This document shows, piece after piece, positions 16,653 to 23,798 of a stretch of DNA of 64,000 nt. The first letter of the stretch is position 1; every line of letters starts with the position of its first letter. The position numbers and the translations under genes were made by a program. Source of the DNA: Gemmatimonadaceae bacterium. GTDB taxonomy: Bacteria; Gemmatimonadota; Gemmatimonadetes; Gemmatimonadales; Gemmatimonadaceae. The stretch is from contig DASUHB010000034.1 in NCBI GenBank assembly GCA_036273715.1, forward strand, positions 62,001-126,000. Reading direction: 5' to 3'. Under the pieces are notes generated by a model, which did not search any database, was not told the origin of the DNA, and worked only from the letters and a program-made list of their open reading frames with translations.

Positions 16653-16668
16653 ACATGTCCGGACATGT
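16653..16668. promoter_or_regulatory. Perfect 16-bp palindrome, possible operator
   Basis: ACATGTCCGGACATGT is perfectly self-complementary with no loop, so it suits a dimeric repressor better than a terminator. It lies in the 201-bp gap between the end of pfkA and the start of the small secreted protein gene, both on the minus strand, so it could control the latter. Confidence 0.4.
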
Positions 16669-16712
16669 CCGTCCGACCGGCTGGACTGACCTTCGCCGCG
16701 ACCGCGCCGGTT

Positions 16713-17792
16713 TCAGTCGCCGAACGAGACGCCCGTCGCCCGCGCCGTCATGACCACGTCGTGCATCGGGTCGACTCGTTTGGGCACGGCTAACGCCTCG
16801 GCGATGGGAATACAGACTATGTGCGGCGACTGCAACGCCACCATCTGCCCGAAGCATCCGGCCGCAATGGCGCGGACCGCTGCCCCACCGAAGCGCGTCG
16901 CGAGCAACCTGTCGTACCCGGTAGGCATGCCGCCGCGCTGCAGATGGCCAAGCACCAGCGACCGACATTCCTTGCCCGTTCGCGCCTGGATCTCACGCGC
17001 CAGCTTGTCGGCCATCCCGCCTAACCGAAGCTCCTCGCCCGGCAACGACGGGCCCAGCACCGAGACGGGGCCGCCGAGCGGCCGCGCACCCTCGGCAACG
17101 ACGACGATCGAAAAGTAGCGACCGGCACGATCGCGCGATCGGATTTTGTCGCAAACTTTTTCGATGTCGTAGGGAATTTCCGGAATGAGAATCACATCGG
17201 CCGTGCCCGCCAGCCCGCTGTGCAGGGCGATGAACCCGGCGTCGCGCCCCATCACTTCCATCACGATCACGCGATCGTGACTCTCGGCAGTCGTGTGCAG
17301 CTTGTCGATCGCCTCGAGCGCCGTGTTCACGGCGGTGTCGAATCCGAAGGTCGTGATCGTCCCGCTCACGTCGTTGTCGATCGTCTTCGGGACGCCGACC
17401 ACTTTCATTCCCCGCTCGAACAATCGTTGGGCGATGCGGAGCGAGCCGTCGCCGCCGATCGTGATCAACGCGTCGATGCCGAGGTTGCGCGCTCGTTCGA
17501 CGAGCTCCGCCGAGCGGTCGAGCTCGCAGTAGGTGCCGTCGGCGGCGATGGCCGGATAGTGGAACGGGTCGCCGCGATTGGTCGTGCGCAGAATGGTGCC
17601 GCCCAGGTGGGCAATGCCGCGCACCGATTCGCGCGTCAGCGGCACCACTTCGTCTTCGCCTAACAGACCGGCGTAGCCCCGCTTGACGCCCAGGACTTCC
17701 CATCCGCGTCCGATCGCGGATAGCACCGCGGCGCGGATGACGGCGTTCAAGCCGGGCGCATCACCGCCGCCGGTCGAAATCGCGATGCGCAT
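16713..17792 (-). CDS. pfkA: 6-phosphofructokinase, group III (mixed-substrate clade)
   Basis: A 359-residue phosphofructokinase catalysing fructose-6-phosphate to fructose-1,6-bisphosphate in glycolysis. Visible motifs are STGGGDAPGLNAVIR at the N-terminus, the phosphoryl-donor motif TIGGDGSL, the catalytic PKTIDND and the sugar-binding MEVMGRDAG. The donor residues are mixed. Gly in GGDGS, where PPi enzymes have Asp, indicates ATP use. Lys in PKTIDND, where E. coli PfkA has PGTIDND, is shared with PPi-type and actinobacterial group III enzymes. ATP is therefore the likely donor, but sequence does not settle it. The selW-like gene ends 38 nt upstream on the same strand, so the two may be co-transcribed. 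Confidence 0.92.
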   Translation of the reverse strand: MRIAISTGGGDAPGLNAVIRAAVLSAIGRGWEVLGVKRGYAGLLGEDEVVPLTRESVRGIAHLGGTILRTTNRGDPFHYPAIAADGTYCELDRSAELVERARNLGIDALITIGGDGSLRIAQRLFERGMKVVGVPKTIDNDVSGTITTFGFDTAVNTALEAIDKLHTTAESHDRVIVMEVMGRDAGFIALHSGLAGTADVILIPEIPYDIEKVCDKIRSRDRAGRYFSIVVVAEGARPLGGPVSVLGPSLPGEELRLGGMADKLAREIQARTGKECRSLVLGHLQRGGMPTGYDRLLATRFGGAAVRAIAAGCFGQMVALQSPHIVCIPIAEALAVPKRVDPMHDVVMTARATGVSFGD

Positions 17793-17830
17793 CCGACGCC
17801 GCGTCTAACGATCGCCGCGCGGTGCGCCCA

Positions 17831-18073
17831 TCAGCCGGCACGCTCCGCTCGCGCGCGCTCGATCAAACCGAGCACCTCGCCTTCCTTGGCGTGACGCCCG
17901 AGCTTCGATTTTTCGAAGATCGGCCTCCCGTCGAGCGACACCTCGAACCGTCCTCCGCGCGACGGCTGCATCGCGATCGACGCATCCGGGTAGTGTGCCT
18001 TGAGCTCGGCCGCCAACCTGGTGGCCCTCGGCTCGTAGTTTCAAAGCGTACAGTATTCGATCGTAATCGTCAT
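17831..18073 (-). CDS. selW: SelT/SelW/SelH-family redox protein, probable selenoprotein with TGA-encoded selenocysteine
   Basis: Eighty codons read from ATG 18073 to the stop at 17831-17833, with one in-frame TGA at 18043-18041. Around the TGA the protein reads MTITIEYCTL-U-NYEPRA, which places it exactly at the second position of the CxxC/CxxU redox motif of the Rdx (SelW) fold. The rest (LAAELKAHYPDASIAMQPS, GGRFEVSLDGRPIF, KEGEVLGLIERA) continues the family without interruption. Conventional gene calling would start after the TGA and lose the active site. A SECIS-like hairpin follows the TGA. SelW proteins are thioredoxin-like, glutathione- or peroxide-linked redox proteins. It lies 38 nt upstream of pfkA. 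The alternative is a Cys codon mutated or misread to TGA. Confidence 0.82.
18002..18034 (-). promoter_or_regulatory. Putative bacterial SECIS hairpin after the SelW TGA
   Basis: On the minus strand, starting 7 nt after the TGA, GAGC pairs with GCTC. With small bulges the helix continues through GGGCCA against TGGC-N2-CC, and the apical loop is CCAGGT, beginning about 20 nt downstream of the TGA. This lies within the distance known for bacterial SECIS elements, and the loop holds the GG-T sequence reminiscent of the E. coli fdhF element. The structure was drawn by hand. Confidence 0.5.
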
Positions 18074-18079
18074 GCGTCC

Positions 18080-18274
18080 TCACAGGTAGCGCCATCGGCG
18101 CGTCCGCCGCGCCACTGCGAACCATACGCTTCCAACGCAGAGCAATGCCAGCGGCAGCCGTGCACCAAGCTCGCCGAGGGATCCGTCAAGACAGATCTCA
18201 TAGAACGGCACGGACGGTACCGCTCCCGGCAGCCGCAATGATTCGGACCGCCCTCCACGAATTTGCTCACACAA
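18080..18274 (-). CDS. Possible small membrane protein upstream of the selW-like gene
   Basis: An open frame of about 64 codons ends 6 nt before the selW-like ATG. Its C-terminal half forms a plausible membrane helix followed by a positive tail (LPLALLCVGSVWFAVARRTR). The start is unclear: only a TTG at 18274 or internal GTG codons are available, and no Shine-Dalgarno sequence is visible. It could be a short single-span protein, the remnant of a longer gene, or chance. I do not recognise it. Confidence 0.3.
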   Translation of the reverse strand: MCEQIRGGRSESLRLPGAVPSVPFYEICLDGSLGELGARLPLALLCVGSVWFAVARRTRRWRYL

Positions 18275-18323
18275 AGCTGTCCCGCCACTGCTATCTCATG
18301 CGCGTCGACTTCCCGGAGGAAGG

Positions 18324-18740
18324 ATGCGCTCAGGTCATAGTCTGTGGGAGCTGGTCGCCGCGCTTACCATCATGGCAACGTTGGCGGCCATGGGAGCGCC
18401 GGCTGCCATCCGGGCCCGCGACCGCGCGGCGGCGCGCGCCGCCGCTACCACCATGCGCGCCACACTGGCATCCGCTCGCGATGCAGCACTCTCGAGCGCA
18501 GCGGCTGCGCTCGTCGTCATCGACGCGTCGGTCGCCACGGTCTCGATAATCGTCAATCGAGACACCGTCCTCCGACATTCGCTCACCGGCGATCTGCGCG
18601 CTCGACTTTCCGCGAGTCGAGACAGCATTCGATTTGGGCCAACGGGTCGAGCCTTCGGCGCGTCGAATACCACGCTCGTCATTCGATCCGGGTTCGCGGC
18701 TGAAACGATTACGGTTTCGCGCGTTGGGAGAGTGCGATGA
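18324..18740 (+). CDS. Prepilin-like protein with type IV pilin N-terminus (GspH-like)
   Basis: A 138-residue protein starting MRSGHSLWELVAALTIMATL. This matches a prepilin-peptidase site (Gly, then a residue normally Phe but here His, with Glu at +5) and a hydrophobic helix. The rest resembles GspH/FimT pseudopilins in size, with beta-rich sequence such as LVVIDASVATVSIIVNRDTV. Such minor pseudopilins sit at the tip of a type II secretion pseudopilus or type IV pilus. A good Shine-Dalgarno sequence (GGAGGA at 18315-18320) supports the ATG. No other pilus or secretion genes are next to it; the gene is an orphan and convergent with the next gene, 4 bp away. Confidence 0.75.
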   Translation: MRSGHSLWELVAALTIMATLAAMGAPAAIRARDRAAARAAATTMRATLASARDAALSSAAAALVVIDASVATVSIIVNRDTVLRHSLTGDLRARLSASRDSIRFGPTGRAFGASNTTLVIRSGFAAETITVSRVGRVR

Positions 18741-18744
18741 CGCC

Positions 18745-19923
18745 TCAGGCCAACTCGATTGCTCTCCCGGCAAGCCTCGCAATCATCCCGATTCGAAACG
18801 TGACCTCGGCGGCCAAGGTCTCGGGGGTCGGGCGCGGCTCCAATGGAAAGTTCGCCCACGAAAACGGTACGCTCGAGCGAAGCGACGGTGGACGCTTCTC
18901 CACACGCCACGCGCCGCGCTCGTCGCGCTCGCCCAGTACGTGCTCGAACAACCGCGACCAGTTCTCGTTGCGCCGCAACAGCCCCAAACGCGCCAAAATT
19001 TCGAGCCAGAACAATGCGCCGGCCAAATCGCTTTCTACGGTGCTGCGATGCGGCAAGGGATCGCCTAACACCAGGTGCGACTCCGGAACGACACGTTTCC
19101 CAATCACACGAGCCGGCGTAGCGCGCGGAGCCGGCTGCGCAAGACACCCGTACACATGCTCCATGATGATATAGTTCTCGCTCCGGAACCTCGGCATGTG
19201 CGCGAGCATGATCAGAGCGTAAATCGACGGCGGCGACGCCTCCGGCGCCAACACATGCTGATTACCTGCGCGCACGAACGGCTTCTCGGCCAGCGGCGAC
19301 CGCAGGTAGGCAGACACGCGGTCGACAATCCGCCTCGCCGCACCCCGAAGACGCGGATCTCCTTCGTATCCCGCTTGCGCAAGCGTCGCCGCTGCCGCCT
19401 CGCGCAAGATGCCTCGGCCGTGCCGCACGAGCTCCACGTCGCCGGCATTGGGCCCGCGCGGAGCGAGCTCGTACATCAAGCCGGCATCATCATCCTCGGC
19501 CAACAAGCGAAAGAGCGCACGCCTGGCTCGAATCAACGGAGGCGATTCGCGATCCCATCCGTATTCCAGCATCCGCCTAACGGCCGGCATCGTCCCGATG
19601 CCCTCGAAGTCACCGCCACGAACGCCGGGCATCGTCAGCATGGCGCCGTTCCACGTCCCGTCAACGCGCTGCGACAGAGCAAGCGACAGCGCGGGCTCAT
19701 ACGAGTACGGAAGCGAAGCCATAGAAACGGGCAGGCCGCTCAAGCGAGCGACCTCGATGCTGGCGCGATACTGTATGGGAGCTATCGCCGAACTGAATAT
19801 CCAGGACAGCGGGAAGACTACCGGTTCTGCGGGAGATTGTGGGACAGGCGCTGGTACGCCCGGCATCGTCGGAACGGTCACAGCGCCCTCGCCATCGCGG
19901 TAAGTCGTTGGAGGACAACGCAA
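18745..19923 (-). CDS. Unknown protein with possible alpha/alpha-toroid (prenyltransferase-like) fold
   Basis: A 392-residue cytoplasmic protein without signal peptide or membrane helix. One segment, LSLALSQRVDGTWNGAMLT, resembles the QW-type repeats of squalene-cyclase/prenyltransferase toroids, and the remainder is helical with alternating hydrophobic blocks (IYALIMLAHMPRFRSENYII, FWLEILARLGLLRRNENW). I do not recognise a specific family and see no catalytic DxDD motif. The start is uncertain: ATG 19923 or ATG 19866 (MPGVPAPVP) are both possible. It is convergent with the prepilin-like gene. Confidence 0.6.
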   Translation of the reverse strand: MRCPPTTYRDGEGAVTVPTMPGVPAPVPQSPAEPVVFPLSWIFSSAIAPIQYRASIEVARLSGLPVSMASLPYSYEPALSLALSQRVDGTWNGAMLTMPGVRGGDFEGIGTMPAVRRMLEYGWDRESPPLIRARRALFRLLAEDDDAGLMYELAPRGPNAGDVELVRHGRGILREAAAATLAQAGYEGDPRLRGAARRIVDRVSAYLRSPLAEKPFVRAGNQHVLAPEASPPSIYALIMLAHMPRFRSENYIIMEHVYGCLAQPAPRATPARVIGKRVVPESHLVLGDPLPHRSTVESDLAGALFWLEILARLGLLRRNENWSRLFEHVLGERDERGAWRVEKRPPSLRSSVPFSWANFPLEPRPTPETLAAEVTFRIGMIARLAGRAIELA

Positions 19924-20173
19924 TAACGGGCAACACCCAAGGCGCCCGGCCTCCGGGCCTAACGATATCAGGTTTTTGTCCGGGCGCCAGAGGGCTCGAC
20001 GGCGGCAGCGGCGGACGTCATCTGTTCATAAGTCGTTGCTGGGCTTCACGGTGTCAAACCTGTGACCGTGTCGTAAGTGCCCGCCCTCTTAACGCCGAGC
20101 TCGCGAGTACGTCCACCATCGCGAATCACCATGAGCGTGCGTTTGCACGCGTTAGACCTGGACGGGAGGCAAT

Positions 20174-20593
20174 ATGTTGAGGCTACGACTAGCGGCGTTT
20201 GGCGCCGCGATGGCAGTCGCTCTTGCAGCAGCCACTACCTCAGCGCAGACGGCGAGTCCGCCGGCGCGGCAAGACATCCGTCACGACACGCGCGACATTC
20301 GTTCGGACCGTCGCGACATTCGCGCCGACACCAGAAACGTGCGCCACGATCGCCGCAGCTTACGAGCCGACGGTCACCGGTTGGTGCGCGATCGGCGAGC
20401 CATCCGTCACGATCGCCGGCAAGGAAATCGCGCCCGGCTGCATGCGGACCGCCGGCACTTCCGGCACGACGTCCGGCGAAGCCGGCACGACCACCGCGCG
20501 CTCCGACGGAATCGGCTTGACCGGCGTAGCAACGCACGTGACCTGAGAGCCGATAAACGCGATCGCCGGCGGGACGTGCGAGCTCGTCAGTGA
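20174..20593 (+). CDS. Secreted Arg/Asp/His-rich heptad-repeat protein
   Basis: A 139-residue protein with a clear signal peptide (MLRLRLAAFGAAMAVALAAA, then TTSAQ). From residue 33 it consists of heptads of the form R-x-D-x-R-x-I/V/L: RHDTRDI, RSDRRDI, RADTRNV, RHDRRSL and so on to the end. The regular spacing suggests one long, highly charged helix. Similar DRRDIRxDRR proteins of unknown function exist in soil bacteria. The Arg/His richness could bind nucleic acid, metals or polyanions outside the cell, but this is a guess. GGGAGG at 20164-20169 is a good ribosome-binding site. A strong hairpin follows the stop, so it is probably monocistronic. Confidence 0.8.
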   Translation: MLRLRLAAFGAAMAVALAAATTSAQTASPPARQDIRHDTRDIRSDRRDIRADTRNVRHDRRSLRADGHRLVRDRRAIRHDRRQGNRARLHADRRHFRHDVRRSRHDHRALRRNRLDRRSNARDLRADKRDRRRDVRARQ

Positions 20594-20602
20594 GGCATTT
20601 TG

Positions 20603-20629
20603 CTGCGGCCGGCCTCGGGTCGGCCGCAG
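20603..20629 (+). terminator. Terminator-like hairpin after the heptad-repeat gene
   Basis: Perfect 9-bp arms CTGCGGCCG and CGGCCGCAG with a 9-nt loop begin 10 nt after the stop codon. There is no T-tract, so intrinsic termination is plausible but not certain. Confidence 0.55.
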
Positions 20630-20746
20630 TCGCTCGCGCCAAGGGTTGTCGCCGCCGAGGAGATATGTCCCTGCCGGTACGAAGTTGGCTTGTGGACGGG
20701 TTCTCGAACGGTCATCTTGACGGCAAGACCCTCTCAGCGCCGGAGC

Positions 20747-22843
20747 ATGATCGAGAGCCTGCTTACACGACCGGTTCACAAGGTATCCGACCGCGTCCGC
20801 TTTGACGGGCGAGTCTTGTTCCTTACCGAGTCTCCAGAGTTGGTCAAGCGCCAGCTAGCGGGCGAGGATCTGCCGTTCGATCCTCGCGCGCCGGCCGGAA
20901 CGCCGCTGCACCCGAAGCTGCGCGACAACATCTCGACCGACGAGATCACACCAGCGTACATCTGCTACTACTTCGACGAGACGCTGGGAGACTTCCCGTA
21001 CCTCGGCCTCAAGTGCGGCGACGAATTTCCCATCGTGCGCGGCTCGGTCCGCGCGGGGCACTTCGTCGCGTCCGTGTCCGGCAAGCGACGGGGCAAGGGC
21101 TCGTCGCGGGAGCAGTCGCCTTACGCAGAGCTGGTTGCGGGTATCAAGCTCGTCATCGCCGAGAACATCGAGCGCATCTATCGGGAGAACTGTCAGAACC
21201 TCGGTGTGTTCACGTCCACCGATTTCGGGTTGATCGAGCGCGTGCGCCGCGGCGAGGACATTCCCCTCTCCGAATTCACCAAGGACGAAGGCGGGATATC
21301 GCGGGGCATCATTGAATACGGCGGCCTGTTCAACTACAACCTCGCCAGGCTGCAAGGAAAGGTCGCCGTCCCCACGGTCACCACGCCGCGGCGCCCAATG
21401 ACGATCGCCGAGAAGATCTTTGCGAAGCATTGGGTGGCGGACCCGTCGAGCGGGGCGATCGGGGTACCGGCGGTCAAGCCGGGAGATCAGGGGTTCGTCC
21501 GGACGGACATCCGCTTCAGCCACGAGTACGTGACGCCGATGGCCGCGATCTTCTTCGACCAGTTGGTCGGACCGGACGAACCGGTGAATGATCCGTCGTC
21601 GGTGTTCTTCTTCCGCGACCATCTCACGTTCCTGGACCAGGTCATGCGGCCGGAGCACGTGCAGATGGGGCTTCTCGACGTGGCCAACCAGCTCGAGAGC
21701 AAGCAGCGCGAATTTGCTGCCGCGAAGGGCATCAAGCTGTACGGCCAGCTCGACCATCGCCTGAACCTGCACGGCGCGCTCGCCGCGGCGGGCTCCGAGG
21801 CGATCTGCCACTCGAAGATTCTCGAGGCGCACGCCCAACCGGGTCAGGTGATCATCGGCTCGGACTCGCACACACCGCACGCGGGCGCCGTGGGCTGCAT
21901 CGCGTTCGGCGTCGGCACGACGGCGATCTTCAATTCCTGGATCACGAACGACGTGCGGGTCGAGGTGCCGAAGTCCTTCAAGGTGGTCGTGCGCGGCCGC
22001 AAGCCGCCTAACATCACGGCCAAGGACTTCATGCTCGAGATTCTGCGCCATCCGTACATCAAGAGCGGCGAGGCAATCGGGCAGATCATCGAGTACGCGG
22101 GCGAGGCGGTCGAGGCGTTGTCGGTCGATGAGCGCGCGACCATGACGAACATGGCCGCTGAGGTCGGCGCCTTCACCGGCATCATCGCGCCCGACGAGCG
22201 CACGGTCGAATATCTGGTTGCCCAACGCGGCATGAGCGCCGAGTCGGCGCGCGCCTTGTGCGACGGTCTCAGGTCGGATCCGGATGCGTCCTACGTGAAG
22301 GTGATCGAGATCGACGCATCCACTCTGCGTCCCATGCTCGCGCTGCCCGGCGACCCGGGCAACGGCCTCTACGTGGACGAGCTGCCCGGTGAAGTTCGGA
22401 TCGACATTGCCTACGCGGGCTCGTGCACGGCGGGCAAGAAGGAAGACATGGACATGTATGCCCGCGTGTTCGCGGAGGCGCTGGAGCGGGGCGAGCGTGT
22501 CGCGCAGCACGTCCGTTGCTTCATCCAGTGCGGGTCGCGCGAGGTGTTCGAGTACTGCCAGGAGCGCGGCTATGACCGAGTCTTCGCGGACGTCGGCGCA
22601 ACGTTCGTCGAGCCCTCGTGCGGCGCGTGCATCAATGCGGGTCCCGGCGTGTCGCGCACGAAGGAGGAGGTCACGATCTCTGCCATCAACCGCAACTTCC
22701 CCGGTCGCTCCGGTCCGGGACAGTTGTATCTGGCGTCGCCGTACACGGTGGCCGCTTCGGCGATTGCGGGTCGCATCGTCGAATGGACGTCGGGACACGA
22801 CGAGCGCGACGCCGCACGCACCGATGAATTGGTCCACGCCTGA
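20747..22843 (+). CDS. Aconitase-family hydro-lyase with fused swivel and catalytic domains
   Basis: A 698-residue [4Fe-4S] hydro-lyase. The N-terminal third is the small-subunit (swivel, LeuD-like) domain, recognised by RDNISTDEITPAYICYYFDE and GKGSSREQSPYAE. The C-terminal two thirds are the catalytic LeuC/aconitase part with IGSDSHTPHAGAVGC and all three cluster cysteines, one in AGSCTAGKKED and two in PSCGACINAGPG. Swivel-before-catalytic order is as in AcnB without its HEAT domain, and opposite to AcnA. The substrate could be citrate/isocitrate, isopropylmalate or a related 2-hydroxyacid; no leu genes are adjacent. ATG 20747 is chosen because the upstream 49 in-frame residues look non-coding. 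Confidence 0.85.
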   Translation: MIESLLTRPVHKVSDRVRFDGRVLFLTESPELVKRQLAGEDLPFDPRAPAGTPLHPKLRDNISTDEITPAYICYYFDETLGDFPYLGLKCGDEFPIVRGSVRAGHFVASVSGKRRGKGSSREQSPYAELVAGIKLVIAENIERIYRENCQNLGVFTSTDFGLIERVRRGEDIPLSEFTKDEGGISRGIIEYGGLFNYNLARLQGKVAVPTVTTPRRPMTIAEKIFAKHWVADPSSGAIGVPAVKPGDQGFVRTDIRFSHEYVTPMAAIFFDQLVGPDEPVNDPSSVFFFRDHLTFLDQVMRPEHVQMGLLDVANQLESKQREFAAAKGIKLYGQLDHRLNLHGALAAAGSEAICHSKILEAHAQPGQVIIGSDSHTPHAGAVGCIAFGVGTTAIFNSWITNDVRVEVPKSFKVVVRGRKPPNITAKDFMLEILRHPYIKSGEAIGQIIEYAGEAVEALSVDERATMTNMAAEVGAFTGIIAPDERTVEYLVAQRGMSAESARALCDGLRSDPDASYVKVIEIDASTLRPMLALPGDPGNGLYVDELPGEVRIDIAYAGSCTAGKKEDMDMYARVFAEALERGERVAQHVRCFIQCGSREVFEYCQERGYDRVFADVGATFVEPSCGACINAGPGVSRTKEEVTISAINRNFPGRSGPGQLYLASPYTVAASAIAGRIVEWTSGHDERDAARTDELVHA

Positions 22844-22931
22844 CGGGGTCGCGGCCGAACGCGTCGCGACCGTTGCCAGCGGTGTGTTCATGTCCGGCGT
22901 TCACCGAACGGCGCTGCACTCGTGATCGCGC

Positions 22932-23753
22932 ATGCGGGGTGAGTTCGTCGACGTAGGGGGCGCGCGCATCTATTACTACGCCACGGGCACGCGGGGCGCG
23001 GGCGAGCCGGTCGTACTCATTCATGGCTTCCCGACCTCGTCGCATTTGTGGCGCGACGTGGCGCCGCTGATCCCCGAGGGCCACCGCGTGGTGGTGATCG
23101 ACCTGCTCGGCTACGGCCGGAGCGATCCGCCTAACGGACGCGATCTGAGCATCAAGGGCCACGCCGAGCGCGTCATCGGACTGCTGGACGCGCTGCGCAT
23201 CTCGTACGCGTCGATCGTCGGACACGACCTGGGTGGTGGGATCGCGCAGTACCTGGCCGTGCGGCATCCGACCCGCGTGGCCCGGCTGGCGCTCATCGAC
23301 TCGGTGGCATTCGACGACTGGCCAACGCGGCAGCTCAAGCTCGCCCGCACCACGCTGCCGCTGACGCGCTTCCTGCCGGCAACGTGGATTCTATCGATGC
23401 TGCGTTCGGAGCTCGAACGGGGCTACGCGCACGAAGACAACGGCGCCCGGTCGATCGATATCTACGTTCGACCGTTCTGCCACCCATCGGGACGCGACGT
23501 GCTCGTGTCGCACCTCGAGGCGCTCGATGCCGAAGAAACGATCGCCTTGCAGCAGCGGCTCAAGGACATCGTCGCGCCGACGGCGATCGTGTCGGGCGCG
23601 CACGACCCATTTCTGCCGCCGGCGTTGGCGAAGCGCCTGCAGGCCACCATACCCGGCTCGTCGCTCGACATCATCTCGGACGTGCGGCACTTCACACCCG
23701 AAGAAGCCCCCGAGACGATCAGCACCATTCTCTCGGCCTGGTTGCAGCGTTAG
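22932..23753 (+). CDS. Alpha/beta hydrolase with Asp nucleophile (epoxide hydrolase/dehalogenase-like)
   Basis: A 273-residue alpha/beta hydrolase. The oxyanion motif is HGFPTSSHLW, and the nucleophile elbow reads GHDLGGG, so the nucleophile is Asp rather than Ser. That places it with epoxide hydrolases and haloalkane or haloacetate dehalogenases. The acid is probably Asp in SGAHDPFLP and the base His in VRHFTPEEAP. No signal peptide is present. It follows the aconitase by about 90 bp on the same strand with no strong evidence of co-transcription. Its TAG stop lies in a CGTTAGGC word. Choice of substrate needs the lid residues, which I cannot assign. Confidence 0.82.
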   Translation: MRGEFVDVGGARIYYYATGTRGAGEPVVLIHGFPTSSHLWRDVAPLIPEGHRVVVIDLLGYGRSDPPNGRDLSIKGHAERVIGLLDALRISYASIVGHDLGGGIAQYLAVRHPTRVARLALIDSVAFDDWPTRQLKLARTTLPLTRFLPATWILSMLRSELERGYAHEDNGARSIDIYVRPFCHPSGRDVLVSHLEALDAEETIALQQRLKDIVAPTAIVSGAHDPFLPPALAKRLQATIPGSSLDIISDVRHFTPEEAPETISTILSAWLQR

Positions 23754-23798
23754 GCGATCGATTCGCGCTCGGGGCGGCGATGGCCTCGACGCGCCAAT

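Noticed and set aside
20855-22891. Minus-strand frame of 678 codons opposite the aconitase-type gene.
   Set aside because: A shadow frame typical of GC-rich DNA; the plus strand contains all catalytic motifs of the hydro-lyase.
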